A DNA stretch of 33,100 bases from Leptospiraceae bacterium. GTDB lineage: Bacteria > Spirochaetota > Leptospiria > Leptospirales > Leptonemataceae. The stretch is from positions 1 through 33,100 of the forward strand of contig JAGRNE010000009.1 of NCBI GenBank assembly GCA_020440915.1, given 5' to 3'. How positions within the stretch are numbered: the stretch's first letter is position 1; the number at the start of each line of letters is the position of its first letter. A program made the translations under genes and the position numbers. The notes under the pieces were generated by a model. The model did not search any database. It saw nothing but the letters and a program-made list of their open reading frames with translations, and was not told where the DNA came from. This document shows positions 16,913 through 24,983 of the stretch, piece after piece.

Positions 16913-17629
16913 TCATCCGGAAGATATTTCGTACACTACATCGCCAATTCGCACAGTGCTGGATTCGGTTCCGTCTGTGGACCAGAGCTCGGCTCCATTC
17001 GTACCGTCGTTGGCCTTGAAAAATACCCGATTTCCCATTACGGTGAGTGACGATGGGGCGGAACTACTCGAAGGATTGATATTCTTGATCATGTTCGTGC
17101 CGGAAGCGGTACCGTCGCTGATCCAGATTTCTGATCCCTCCGTAGCATGATTGGCACGGAAGATAAGCTGGTCATTCAGAACCACCATAGATTCGATGCC
17201 TGAATTACCGGAAGGATTGCTCCTTGTTACCATTTCCGTGCCGCTTTCGGTTCCATTTGTTTTCCATAGCTCTCGTTCCCCGGTTGAATCTTCGGCAAGG
17301 AAGTAGACGATACCGTTCAGTTCGATGAAATGGCTCGGCGAACTGGAACCGGAGGTATTGATATTCTTCACCAGATACGTTCCTTCATCGGTTCCGTCCG
17401 TTCTCCAGAGCTCGTAGTCCGAGCTTCCGTCCATTGACCCTTCGAAAAAGGCGATCCGTGCACACTCTTGCGGAGCATCCGAAGTTCCGTGCACGGTGGG
17501 ATTAAGATTTCCGCAACTCTGTGAACTGGAAGCGGCCAATAGAGCCAGCAGCGCCATTTCATTTTCGCTCCTGCTTTTCTGGCAACTGGCCGCGAAGGCT
17601 AATGCGAACAATAAAAGAAGGATTTTCAT
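16913..17629 (-). CDS. lipoprotein with ELWxTDGT repeats, possibly truncated
   Basis: A 238-residue exported protein. The ATG at 17627-17629 is chosen because MKILLLLFALAFAASC then makes a signal peptide with Cys16 as the likely lipidation site, and GAGG precedes it. The mature part has four repeats of about 48 residues, each centred on an ELWRTDGTDEGT-like motif (ELW or EIW, then T/S-DGT or NGT) with a following VxFxA strand. Such repeats occur in surface and secreted proteins and probably fold as beta-propeller blades. Most such proteins have more copies. Here the fourth repeat ends abruptly at DVVYEISSG, so the gene may be shortened at its 3' end. Function unknown, likely envelope or surface. 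Confidence 0.82.
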   Translation of the reverse strand: MKILLLLFALAFAASCQKSRSENEMALLALLAASSSQSCGNLNPTVHGTSDAPQECARIAFFEGSMDGSSDYELWRTDGTDEGTYLVKNINTSGSSSPSHFIELNGIVYFLAEDSTGERELWKTNGTESGTEMVTRSNPSGNSGIESMVVLNDQLIFRANHATEGSEIWISDGTASGTNMIKNINPSSSSAPSSLTVMGNRVFFKANDGTNGAELWSTDGTESSTVRIGDVVYEISSG

Positions 17630-17983
17630 GGTGCCTCGACGATGCCTGCTTTGCCGGCCGGCCTGACCGCCATGCTGGTATTTTGTTTTCGCTATCATAG
17701 TGTTCTTCTCCCCGGGTCTCCGCTTTTGGTGCCGGCTGGTTGACCACCAGCCGGCAGGGAAACCGTTGCGTTATGGTAGAATCCCGGTGCGGGCTATCCA
17801 CGTCGGGTTCCGGCTTTCTGCCGGTGATGACTTATGATTCTATGGGATTCCAGGGGGAGTGTATTGGATAATACGGAGAAAAAGGCGCTCGGTCGCCCGG
17901 GCCCACACAGTCACTTTTGAAAACGAGTGGAAAAAACTTCTGGCAATTCCGCTATTCGGCGCCACGGTTATCCGTGCGAATCC
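17630..17983. other. 354-base divergent intergenic region with a strong hairpin
   Basis: It lies between the ELW-repeat lipoprotein (minus) and the AraC-type regulator (plus). It contains the hairpin at 17730-17756. No gene is supported. The AraC protein could start earlier (GTG 17927). Confidence 0.45.
17730..17756. repeat. perfect 11-bp inverted repeat
   Basis: TGCCGGCTGGT (17730-17740) and ACCAGCCGGCA (17746-17756) are exact complements around a 5-base loop. No T-run follows on either strand, so it is not a normal terminator. It lies about 100 bases upstream of the lipoprotein start and could be an operator or an mRNA structure. Confidence 0.7.
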
Positions 17984-18814
17984 ATGGGCTACATGCGACT
18001 GCACATGCCAGCGCCAGAACTGCAGCGCTTTATCAAAGGATATCTATTCTCCCGAACTACGATCCACGACCGCCTGTTTCCTGCCTGGACTCAAAACTTT
18101 CTGTTCCTGCACTTGGGCGATGTGTACTCCGCAGTGATGGCCAATGGAGATGTGCAACCGGGTTTTCCAGAGATGCTTGTGGGCCCGCGATCCTATCCTT
18201 CGCGGTTGCGGCCCGTGCCCTGCTACAATCGCTCCATAGTTTTGGAGTTTCGCCCTACTGCATTTTTCCTTCTGGCGCATGGGGGGCCGGCTGCTTTTTC
18301 CAATAGCATAGTCAATGCGCAGGACTATCTTCCTCGCATCTCCGAGATCAGGAAAGAGGCCGCGGATAGCAAGAGCGAGATCCGAGCATGCGAAAGTCTG
18401 AACCGATACTTCAACGCCTACTTTCGAAATGCAGACGCGACCATACCTGAGAACAAAAAAAGGATTCTGGATACGTTGGATAGACAATCGGATTTTCGTG
18501 AGATCCAGAAGGAACTGGATGCGCTACCCTTGAGCGTTCGTCATTTGCGGCAACTATTCGCGGAAGTCACAGGGCTCAGTCCGTACCTCTACCTGCGAAT
18601 TCGCAGAATGGAACAGATGCTTGCCGAATTTCATCAGAATCCAGACATCAAATATTTAACCCGGATATATGACTTCTATGATCAATCCCACTTTATTCGG
18701 GAGTTCCGGCGTTTTACCGGAATGCGACCTCTGCAATTTCTGGATGATATGAAGAAGGAAGAAGAGCGAACCCTGCATTATAATCTTGCCCTTCATTTCT
18801 TTGACCCGGAATAG
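17984..18814 (+). CDS. AraC-family transcriptional regulator
   Basis: A regulator of about 276 residues. I start at ATG 17984, just before RLHMPAPELQRFIKGYLF, where the sensor domain begins. ATG 17993 or GTG 17927 are alternatives, and no ribosome-binding site decides. The N-terminal part (to about 160) resembles the DUF6597-type sensor of AraC proteins (PAPELQRFIKGY, VGPRSYP). The C-terminal 100 residues carry the two helix-turn-helix motifs. The second is the usual signature YDFYDQSHFIREFRRFTGMRPLQFL, and the first is less canonical (REIQKELDALPLSVRHLRQLFAEVTGLSP). It binds DNA in the cytoplasm, with ligand and targets unknown. The divergent lipoprotein gene is the obvious candidate target. 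Confidence 0.9.
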   Translation: MGYMRLHMPAPELQRFIKGYLFSRTTIHDRLFPAWTQNFLFLHLGDVYSAVMANGDVQPGFPEMLVGPRSYPSRLRPVPCYNRSIVLEFRPTAFFLLAHGGPAAFSNSIVNAQDYLPRISEIRKEAADSKSEIRACESLNRYFNAYFRNADATIPENKKRILDTLDRQSDFREIQKELDALPLSVRHLRQLFAEVTGLSPYLYLRIRRMEQMLAEFHQNPDIKYLTRIYDFYDQSHFIREFRRFTGMRPLQFLDDMKKEEERTLHYNLALHFFDPE

Positions 18815-18928
18815 TCGATATCGGGCTTCCAATGCGCCGATTCGATCTGCGCTAATTCGCTGATGCTCGCTCCCGGTTCAGAACCAGGTAGATGATATCG
18901 GCGACGGACGCTCCGAGGGTCTACGGAT

Positions 18929-20038
18929 TTATTCTCCCTCGGCCAGACGGCTTTGAATATAATCCAGAGCCTGTTTTTCTGTGTCCCGGGCCCAGGAGCT
19001 TCTGGACTGGTTGAAGTTGTGATCTCCTCTGGGAACCAGAACAAGCTTTGTGGAGGTCAGGCCAATCTTTCGCGCCTTCCAGTAAAAGCTAATACTCTGG
19101 GTGGCCGGAACCAGTCTATCCTGTTGACCGTGAATCAATAACATGGGAGGAGCAAATCGATGAAGCTGGGCGCCCGGAGAAATCTCCTGAAATTTCTCCC
19201 CAAGGTAGGCATTTCTCTTTGCCGGATCTGCTTTCAGATTGTCCGGAGGCTCCGGCAGATACCGCTCCAATATCGTGCGAATGCCCGGGCTACCTATCTG
19301 ATACAGCTCGCCTGGCTCCATGGGAGCGTAAAACGATACCACGGCCACCGGCGGATAGGCATCGGCCCGATTCTGCTTGCTACGTCGAATGTCGTCCTCG
19401 GTGGAATCCAACTCATTTCCTGAAGGATTGCTGGCGCTTTGCTGGCGAGTCAGTTCCAGGCCGGTCATCACTGCGATGTGGCCGCCGGAGGAGAATCCCA
19501 TGATGGCAATCTTATCCGGTGGGATATTGAAATCGCTGGCATGGCTTTGAATATAGCGAAAGGCCTGAATGCTGTCTTCGATGGGATCCATGCCTCGATA
19601 TGCAGGTGAAATTCGATGTTCGATGGAAAATGCTTTGATTCGCCTTGCGTTCAGTTCTTCTACCCAATCCTGAAACAGCGGCATGTCCGGTCCTGCAATG
19701 GACCAGCCGCCGCCATGGATAAAGATAACAGCGCCTACGGGCTCATCGCCACCCGTGGGATAGGAAAGGAGGGTCAGCTCCTGAGGTTCTCTCTGATAAA
19801 CGATTTCCTTTGTGCCTTCCGGTCGGTAGTAGAGCTGTTTGTGGGCCAGATCCGTGCGCAGTCCGGATGGGGTGGCGCAGGAGGGGAGGCCCGTGGTGGC
19901 CAGCATCAGCAGAAGTGCTGCAAACCGGATGCCCCAGCGCTTTCTAGTTCTGGATAGCGATGGCGGCAGGGATTTTTTCGATCCTTGCGTCGTTTGTAAT
20001 GGTACTCTTTGTCCAGGTATCTCGGATGGCGCAGCCAT
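18929..20038 (-). CDS. exported alpha/beta-hydrolase lipoprotein (BD-FAE-like esterase)
   Basis: A 369-residue protein. ATG 20036-20038 follows GGAG at 4-5 bases and overlaps nothing, whereas the frame to 20236 runs antisense-like through the SufT-type gene. An Arg-rich n-region, a hydrophobic segment (about 38-50) and LPSC (Cys54) indicate a lipoprotein. The catalytic domain has the oxyanion motif HGGGW (108-112), nucleophile S183 in GFSSG, D307 (HGQQDRLVP) and H340 (GDHNF), a complete Ser-Asp-His triad. The arrangement matches HSL/BD-FAE-type carboxylesterases. Substrate unknown; location periplasm or surface. It starts 41 bases after the SufT-like gene ends and is probably co-transcribed from the promoter at 20554-20582. 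Confidence 0.9.
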   Translation of the reverse strand: MAAPSEIPGQRVPLQTTQGSKKSLPPSLSRTRKRWGIRFAALLLMLATTGLPSCATPSGLRTDLAHKQLYYRPEGTKEIVYQREPQELTLLSYPTGGDEPVGAVIFIHGGGWSIAGPDMPLFQDWVEELNARRIKAFSIEHRISPAYRGMDPIEDSIQAFRYIQSHASDFNIPPDKIAIMGFSSGGHIAVMTGLELTRQQSASNPSGNELDSTEDDIRRSKQNRADAYPPVAVVSFYAPMEPGELYQIGSPGIRTILERYLPEPPDNLKADPAKRNAYLGEKFQEISPGAQLHRFAPPMLLIHGQQDRLVPATQSISFYWKARKIGLTSTKLVLVPRGDHNFNQSRSSWARDTEKQALDYIQSRLAEGE

Positions 20039-20079
20039 ATTCTCTCCTGCGACCCGGAGCCTATGCCAAGCGCCCGGGC

Positions 20080-20544
20080 CTAATAAAGGCCCAGCATCAT
20101 CTGCGCCTCTTCCGAGGCCATTTCTCTGGGATTCCACGGAGGTGAAAAGACAATCTCTACTTCTGCATCTTCGATGCCTTCTACCCGGCTGCAGGCGCCC
20201 TGCACCGCCGCCTGGATTTGCGGGCCCACCGGGCAACCCATGGACGTCAGCGTCATGGTCACCGTGGCTTTGTTTCCATCGACCTGGACATCATAGACCA
20301 GGCCCAGTTCGGTTATGGCAATTCCGATTTCCGGATCGGCCACAGTGCCGATTTCCGTCCAGAGCTGATCGATGGTTCCGGCCGTGGAGCCCGAGGAAGC
20401 GTTTTCATTGGATGGACCATCTGCCTCTGTTGAAGAAGGACCGGAGTCATTTTTGGCCGCAACGCCATGATTTGCCGGCGCATCCACTCCGGTGGCCGGT
20501 TCCGCCGATGCATCTATGCGTGGGTTCTGAGTTTCTTCTGCCAT
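20080..20544 (-). CDS. SufT-like MIP18/DUF59-family Fe-S assembly protein
   Basis: A 154-residue protein. Residues 58-154 are the MIP18 (DUF59) domain: DPEIGI (D70, E72), ELGLVYDVQV, TMTLTSMGCP (C104) and FSPPWNPREM. This is the SufT/PaaD-like fold that helps deliver iron-sulfur clusters to target proteins. The reactive cysteine of the TxxxCP motif is present. Residues 1-57 form a low-complexity Ala/Ser/Pro/Glu extension not seen in standard SufT. The ATG (20542-20544) lies within the 3' arm of a perfect inverted repeat and 2-4 bases from the predicted transcription start, so the mRNA is probably leaderless, consistent with no ribosome-binding site. No suf genes are adjacent. The downstream lipoprotein esterase probably shares the transcript. 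Confidence 0.9.
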   Translation of the reverse strand: MAEETQNPRIDASAEPATGVDAPANHGVAAKNDSGPSSTEADGPSNENASSGSTAGTIDQLWTEIGTVADPEIGIAITELGLVYDVQVDGNKATVTMTLTSMGCPVGPQIQAAVQGACSRVEGIEDAEVEIVFSPPWNPREMASEEAQMMLGLY

Positions 20545-20574
20545 CTATGGATCAATATAGAGCATAGATGGCAG
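20538..20574. promoter_or_regulatory. perfect 12-bp inverted repeat over the sufT-type promoter (putative operator)
   Basis: CTGCCATCTATG (20538-20549) and CATAGATGGCAG (20563-20574) are exact complements separated by 13 bases. The repeat centre falls on the -10 box, one arm lies in the promoter spacer, and the other covers the start codon. This is ideal for a dimeric repressor. It could also fold in a longer transcript and hide the ATG. Confidence 0.75.
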
Positions 20575-20582
20575 GTGGTCAA
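20554..20582 (-). promoter_or_regulatory. sigma-70 promoter for the sufT-like gene and esterase
   Basis: On the minus strand TTGACC (20577-20582) and TATATT (20554-20559) each match consensus at 5 of 6 positions with an ideal 17-base spacer. The expected start point lies 2-4 bases before the ATG at 20544, giving a leaderless message. Confidence 0.7.
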
Positions 20583-20592
20583 TAAGTGCAGC

Positions 20593-20622
20593 AGAGCACT
20601 GCTTCTGGCAGCGCTCTTTTTT
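20593..20622 (+). terminator. intrinsic terminator with no plus-strand gene upstream
   Basis: A 10-bp stem with one wobble, AGAGCACTGC (20593-20602) with GCAGCGCTCT (20608-20617), and a 5-base loop, is followed on the plus strand by TTTTTCC. The nearest plus-strand gene upstream ends at 18814. On the minus strand no T-run follows. Confidence 0.6.
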
Positions 20623-20648
20623 CCAGGAAATCCGGCCATCGCAGCGGT

Positions 20649-21746
20649 TCAGGGACCCGACACACAACGAATGAGAGGGCCCGTTCCGGCCTTACCGTTC
20701 AGCGCAACTATGGCGGAGGCGTAGTCCACCGTCCAAACCTGGTTGGGACTGCCGTGAACAGTAGTGCTGCTCCAGAAGCTGCCAGTAATACCCCCGGGAA
20801 AAGCAACGGAGTCGATGCGCGGATTGCTGGCCGTGCTGTAATCCAGTAAAGACATCAATTCGTTGCGGTTGGGTAGGCGCCATACTCGACCGTCAAGTAG
20901 AAGCGCGCCACAGTACTGCAAGGCCTCCTGCCAGGCCGATCCGGTGGCTCCACCATCCAGGGAGCAACCAGGCAAGGTCAGGTAGCCCCTGGGACACTTC
21001 TGCCAGACCAATCCGGTGACGGAGTCGGTAACTGAATAGGTGCCGCTGTCGGCGAAAGACCGGGTCGGCGCGGTGGGCCCCTGGACGCAGCGGGCCGCAT
21101 TTGAGTTGGTATCGGCAACGGAGATCAGCACCCCCAGTCCGAAGTTCAGCTGGAAGTTGGAACCCGGGCTGCCAGCATCCGCTGTAGCAGACCAGTAAGG
21201 CACGGCGAAACTGCTTCCCGGGAAGGCAGTCCCATCGTAAGACGGCGAAGAGCGCCCGGAATCCATGAGGGTGGACAATTCCTGGATAGAGGGAAGGCGC
21301 CAGTCTGTTCCCAGAGAAGTGCAAGAAGCGTTGGCCTGAGCTACGGTAAAGGTGGTCTGCGCTCCAACAATGGAGCAATCTTCGCCGGAGTATCCCTGAC
21401 TACATCGCTGCCAGATTAATCCGGTGGATTTTTGAAGGACGTTTCCGTCGCCGGTGAGCAAGAACTGCCGCTCCAGCCCTTGCTGAATTTCACCATCTTC
21501 GTAAGGGTAATTCAGAAGAGGGCAGGGGAAAGAGGTTCCGGCTGTATCCGAACAGTAGGTCTGACCGGTCTTCAGGATTCCCAGGGCCCCACCACCCAGG
21601 TTTCCCGGAAGCAGCACCAGCAAGGCAGTGCCGGCCGCCGATGCATTGCAAAGGGGATCGCCGTAGTGGCAGGGCACGCGAAGGCATCCAGGATTCTCCA
21701 GGGCAAGCAGAAGGATAATGGCAAGAGACCGGATGCGTATTTTCAC
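20649..21746 (-). CDS. exported DUF1566 (Lcl-type) repeat protein
   Basis: A 365-residue exported protein. GTG 21744-21746 is chosen as start because AAAGGG lies 6 bases upstream and a signal peptide (KIRIRSLAIILLLALENPGC) follows directly. The Cys may be lipidated, but NPGC is a poor lipobox. Two DUF1566/Lcl-type domains follow, at about residues 90-225 and 235-365. Both carry the family pattern TGLIWQRC or TGLVWQKC, then WRLPSIQELSTLMD or WRLPNRNELMSLLD, then FPGSSF...YWSATAD or FPGGITGSFWSST, and a final RCVxG. In Leptospirales such domains occur in surface-exposed lipoproteins. Function is unknown. It is not clearly linked to the MaoC gene upstream (219-base gap). Confidence 0.85.
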   Translation of the reverse strand: MKIRIRSLAIILLLALENPGCLRVPCHYGDPLCNASAAGTALLVLLPGNLGGGALGILKTGQTYCSDTAGTSFPCPLLNYPYEDGEIQQGLERQFLLTGDGNVLQKSTGLIWQRCSQGYSGEDCSIVGAQTTFTVAQANASCTSLGTDWRLPSIQELSTLMDSGRSSPSYDGTAFPGSSFAVPYWSATADAGSPGSNFQLNFGLGVLISVADTNSNAARCVQGPTAPTRSFADSGTYSVTDSVTGLVWQKCPRGYLTLPGCSLDGGATGSAWQEALQYCGALLLDGRVWRLPNRNELMSLLDYSTASNPRIDSVAFPGGITGSFWSSTTVHGSPNQVWTVDYASAIVALNGKAGTGPLIRCVSGP

Positions 21747-21855
21747 CGGCAACCCTTTCCAGAAGACCGGTAATTCGCAATTTCTTTTGGACCCCCCGGG
21801 AGGAAAAAGTTGCGACCTTAACATACCCTCATGCACCTTAAGGCCATGGAAAACT

Positions 21856-21876
21856 ACCGGGGCAGCCCGGTTTTTC
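21856..21876. terminator. probable terminator downstream of the MaoC-like gene
   Basis: A 6-bp stem ACCGGG/CCCGGT (21856-21861, 21866-21871) with a 4-base loop. On the minus strand AGTTTTCC follows, suiting the MaoC-like gene that ends about 95 bases away. On the plus strand TTTTC follows, so it may work in both directions. Confidence 0.45.
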
Positions 21877-21965
21877 TCCGAGGATTGGGGCCGCTGCTTC
21901 GCTCAGGGCCGTCTGATTTCCCGATATCCATCCGCAGGAAAGGCCCCTGGAGGCTAAAGCTACAG

Positions 21966-22403
21966 CTACAGCCTTTCCAGCATCTTTCTCTGCTGCTCAT
22001 CCGGAAGCCTGCCTTTAATATGAGCCACAAGGATGCGTCGGCCGGCTGCATTGGTGAAGGTAACCTCCGCTTCGGCAAGAAGACCGTGTACGTCCGTGAA
22101 CATCCATTCGCAGCGAATCTTTTCGCCGAAGTATGCCGGCTGTAGAAATTCAAAGCGCATCTCTGTAGCCAGAAATGCCAGCTGTCCGCCGATGTCGGTA
22201 AGCATGCTGGCAGTCAAAAGTCCGTGGTTGATAGGGCCGCGAAATCCCTTCGCCCGTGCAAAGGCATCGCTACTATGGACAGGGTTTTCATCGCCGGTGA
22301 GTCCGGCAAAGGACTGGCTTTCGGACAGGGAAAAGACTCTTTCAAGAGTGAAGCGATCGCCGGTCTTGATGCCTTCGATGGCTTTCTTTCTTTCCCCTCG
22401 CAT
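21966..22403 (-). CDS. MaoC-like (R)-specific enoyl-CoA hydratase / dehydratase
   Basis: A 145-residue hot-dog-fold protein. The start at ATG 22401-22403 gives the normal family length. The longer frame to 22523 is aromatic and unlike the family. Features are TGDRFTLERVFSLSESQSFAGLTGDENPVH in overlapping blocks (catalytic D and H of DxNPxH) and GPINHGLLTASMLTDIGG, the second conserved block. Members hydrate (R)-enoyl-CoA or act in fatty-acid and polyester metabolism. Small PhaJ-type proteins of this size are stand-alone dimers. Substrate chain length cannot be read. No good ribosome-binding site precedes the ATG. The neighbours are unrelated, so it is probably a single-gene unit. Confidence 0.87.
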   Translation of the reverse strand: MRGERKKAIEGIKTGDRFTLERVFSLSESQSFAGLTGDENPVHSSDAFARAKGFRGPINHGLLTASMLTDIGGQLAFLATEMRFEFLQPAYFGEKIRCEWMFTDVHGLLAEAEVTFTNAAGRRILVAHIKGRLPDEQQRKMLERL

Positions 22404-22757
22404 GGCATGATTCTGCGGCGGGGCAAAATATAGGCGATGAAAAAAACGAGCGAAGGAAGGTTTTTCGGTTTCGGAACCAGAAAAATGGCCAAACGGAGCA
22501 CAGAGGGGCAGCGGCGCAAACAACGCAAACTCAGGAACCAGCCAGGATGCGAAGATAGCTTTGAATTACTCGGGACCGCAGCCCTGAAGTAGCTGGAGTG
22601 CCGCTAAGGCCTTTGCCTCAATCCATCTGCAGACTGAGAAGCAGAATACCCCAGCCCAGGATCAGCGGCGGAAACAGGAAAAAAGCCCGCCATGGTGGCG
22701 GGCTTTCCAGAGAGGCCGGCGAAACCGACTTCGTAAAGGCTCCTGAAAGAATCAGGT
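22404..22757. other. 354-base gap with the pyrophosphatase terminator
   Basis: It contains the terminator at 22679-22706 and otherwise no supported gene. A short minus-strand frame ending near 22619 reads like a membrane helix but has no start codon. Confidence 0.5.
22679..22706 (-). terminator. strong intrinsic terminator after the pyrophosphatase gene
   Basis: A perfect 10-bp stem AAAGCCCGCC/GGCGGGCTTT (22682-22691, 22697-22706) with a 5-base loop is followed on the minus strand by a run of T (six in all). It lies about 50 bases after the stop codon. Confidence 0.88.
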
Positions 22758-24983
22758 TTATTGAACGTTGATCAGAGCTCCTGCCGCTTTCAGCATGGGA
22801 GCAATAACCAGAGCAACAACACTCATAAGTTTGATCAGGATGTTGATGGACGGTCCGGAGGTATCCTTCAGAGGATCGCCTACGGTGTCGCCTACAACCG
22901 CCGCTTTGTGCGGCTCGGAACCTTTTTTGTAGGTAACTCCATCAATATCTACCCCGCCTTCGAACATCTTCTTCGCGTTGTCCCAGGCGCCGCCAGCGTT
23001 AGACTGGAAAATGGCCATCAGAACGCCAGAAACGGTTACACCGGCCAGAAGGCCACCCAGAGCCTGAGCTCCAAAAAGAAAGCCAATCACTACCGGAGTA
23101 ATCACGGCTAGCAGACCGGGAAGAATCATTTCGCGAATCGCTGCCTGAGTAGAGATTTCCACACACTTGGCATATTCGGCCTTTCCGTCTGCTGCATCAA
23201 AGACGGCGCGGTCTTTGTCAGTGATCTTTTCGAAGTCATTGTCGTACTTCTTCATGATTGCCAGCGCTTCTTTCAGTTCCGGAATGCTGTGGAACTGGCG
23301 TCGCACTTCAGCGATCATGTCCATGGCTGCGCGACCAACTGCGCCCATGGCCAGAGCAGAGAAAAGGAATGGCAGCATACCGCCAATGAACAGACCGGCC
23401 ATTACCAATGGGTTGGCAACGTCGATTACATTGATGCCAGCCTGACTCATGAAAGCGGAGAACAGGGCCAGTGCAGTTAGAGCCGCAGAGGCAATGGCAA
23501 AACCTTTTCCGATGGCTGCCGTAGTGTTACCAACGGCATCCAGTTTGTCGGTTCTTTCGCGTACCTCTTTGGGCAGCTCGGACATCTCGGCAATACCGCC
23601 TGCATTGTCAGAGATGGGACCGTAAGCATCTACAGCCAGCTGAATACCGGTGTTGGCCAGCATCCCCAAAGCGCCAATGGCAATACCATACAGGCCTGCA
23701 AAAGAGTACGCGAAGAAGATACCGGTGGCGATAACCAGAATAGGCAGCGCTGTGGATTGCATGCCCACACCCAGACCGGCGATGATGTTTGTGGCCGAAC
23801 CGGTGGTGGATTGCTTTACGATGGATTTAACAGGGCCGGTACCCGTTCCTGTGTAATGCTCGGTAATGAAACCTACGGCCAGACCTGCTATCAGACCGCC
23901 AATGGCCGCTACGAAGACTCCCCAGCTATGGAAAGTTCGCTCAACTCCAGTGAGGATACCTTTTTCGGTCCACTGAGACGGAAGGAGGTAATCGATGGCA
24001 AACCAGGCGCCTACCAGCATCAAAGCTGCTGCTACCAGTTCGCCAATGTTCAGAGCTGTTTGCGGGTTTCCGCCTTCTTTTACTCGAACAAAGAATGTTC
24101 CAATGATGGATACCAGGATTCCCAGAGCAGCCAGTACCAGAGGAAGCAGTACAGCTCCCAGAGGACCGATGCCGCCAAAGTCCGCCTGAGCTGTTCCCAG
24201 GGCTCCCATAAAAGTGGCGCCCAGAACCATGGAACCTAGAATAGAGCCTACATAGGATTCGAAAAGGTCCGCGCCCATACCGGCCACGTCACCAACGTTA
24301 TCGCCCACGTTGTCGGCGATGGTTGCAGGGTTCAGTGGATGGTCTTCCGGGATACCTGCTTCTACTTTACCCACCAGGTCGGCGCCCACATCGGCCGCTT
24401 TGGTGTAGATACCGCCGCCCACACGAGCAAACAGAGCAATGGAAGAGGCTCCCAGCGAGAAGCCAGAAAGTATGTTCAGCACTTTGCCGGTCAGTTCCGG
24501 TTTCTTAGGATCGAAACCAAAATAGGCTTCGTAGAATCCAAACAGACCTGCCAGACCCAGAATACCCAGGCCCACTACAGAAAGTCCCATTACGGAACCG
24601 CCCGAGAAGGCAATTGCCAGGGCTTTTTCCAGAGAGGTACGGGCTCCATTGGTAGTGCGTACGTTAGCTTTTGTAGCCACGCGCATGCCAAGGAAGCCGG
24701 CCAGGGCAGAGCAAAGAGCTCCTACCACGAAGCTCACGGCTACCATCCATGAGGAAGTTTCAGGGTTGGCTGTGATCCCCAGAAGGATGGCTACAGCAAT
24801 AACAAAGATAATCAGTACTTTGTACTCAGCCTTCAGAAAGGCCATAGCGCCATCGGCAATGTGTTTACCGATGCTTTTCATTTTATCTGTTCCCGGGTCC
24901 TGCTTTCCAATCCACAGGGTACGCCAGAAGCTAAACAGAAGGGCCAGAATGCCCGATCCGATCGCAAGATACACGTATTCCAT
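22758..24983 (-). CDS. hppA: membrane-bound ion-translocating pyrophosphatase, predicted K+-dependent
   Basis: A 741-residue polytopic protein (about 16 membrane helices expected) that couples pyrophosphate hydrolysis to ion export across the inner membrane. The catalytic blocks are intact: [20 protein letters not shown] (K195), [21 protein letters not shown] (224-244, Mg-PPi ligands) and the later [17 protein letters not shown]. The subclass position reads GNTTAA (485-490). Ala at 490 (Lys in K+-independent enzymes) predicts a K+-dependent pump. Whether it moves H+ or Na+ cannot be settled by eye. AAGGAG sits correctly before the ATG. It is monocistronic with a strong terminator. Confidence 0.97.
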   Translation of the reverse strand: MEYVYLAIGSGILALLFSFWRTLWIGKQDPGTDKMKSIGKHIADGAMAFLKAEYKVLIIFVIAVAILLGITANPETSSWMVAVSFVVGALCSALAGFLGMRVATKANVRTTNGARTSLEKALAIAFSGGSVMGLSVVGLGILGLAGLFGFYEAYFGFDPKKPELTGKVLNILSGFSLGASSIALFARVGGGIYTKAADVGADLVGKVEAGIPEDHPLNPATIADNVGDNVGDVAGMGADLFESYVGSILGSMVLGATFMGALGTAQADFGGIGPLGAVLLPLVLAALGILVSIIGTFFVRVKEGGNPQTALNIGELVAAALMLVGAWFAIDYLLPSQWTEKGILTGVERTFHSWGVFVAAIGGLIAGLAVGFITEHYTGTGTGPVKSIVKQSTTGSATNIIAGLGVGMQSTALPILVIATGIFFAYSFAGLYGIAIGALGMLANTGIQLAVDAYGPISDNAGGIAEMSELPKEVRERTDKLDAVGNTTAAIGKGFAIASAALTALALFSAFMSQAGINVIDVANPLVMAGLFIGGMLPFLFSALAMGAVGRAAMDMIAEVRRQFHSIPELKEALAIMKKYDNDFEKITDKDRAVFDAADGKAEYAKCVEISTQAAIREMILPGLLAVITPVVIGFLFGAQALGGLLAGVTVSGVLMAIFQSNAGGAWDNAKKMFEGGVDIDGVTYKKGSEPHKAAVVGDTVGDPLKDTSGPSINILIKLMSVVALVIAPMLKAAGALINVQ

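Noticed and set aside
19839-20567. Plus-strand frame of 242 residues opposite the esterase start and SufT-like gene
   Set aside because: Composition is Pro/Arg/Ser-rich and it mirrors two well-supported minus-strand genes.
22619-22700. Minus-strand string that reads like a membrane helix (FLFPPLILGWGILLLSLQMD) downstream of the pyrophosphatase
   Set aside because: The frame has no ATG, GTG or TTG that could start it and runs through the pyrophosphatase terminator. At best it is a fossil gene end.
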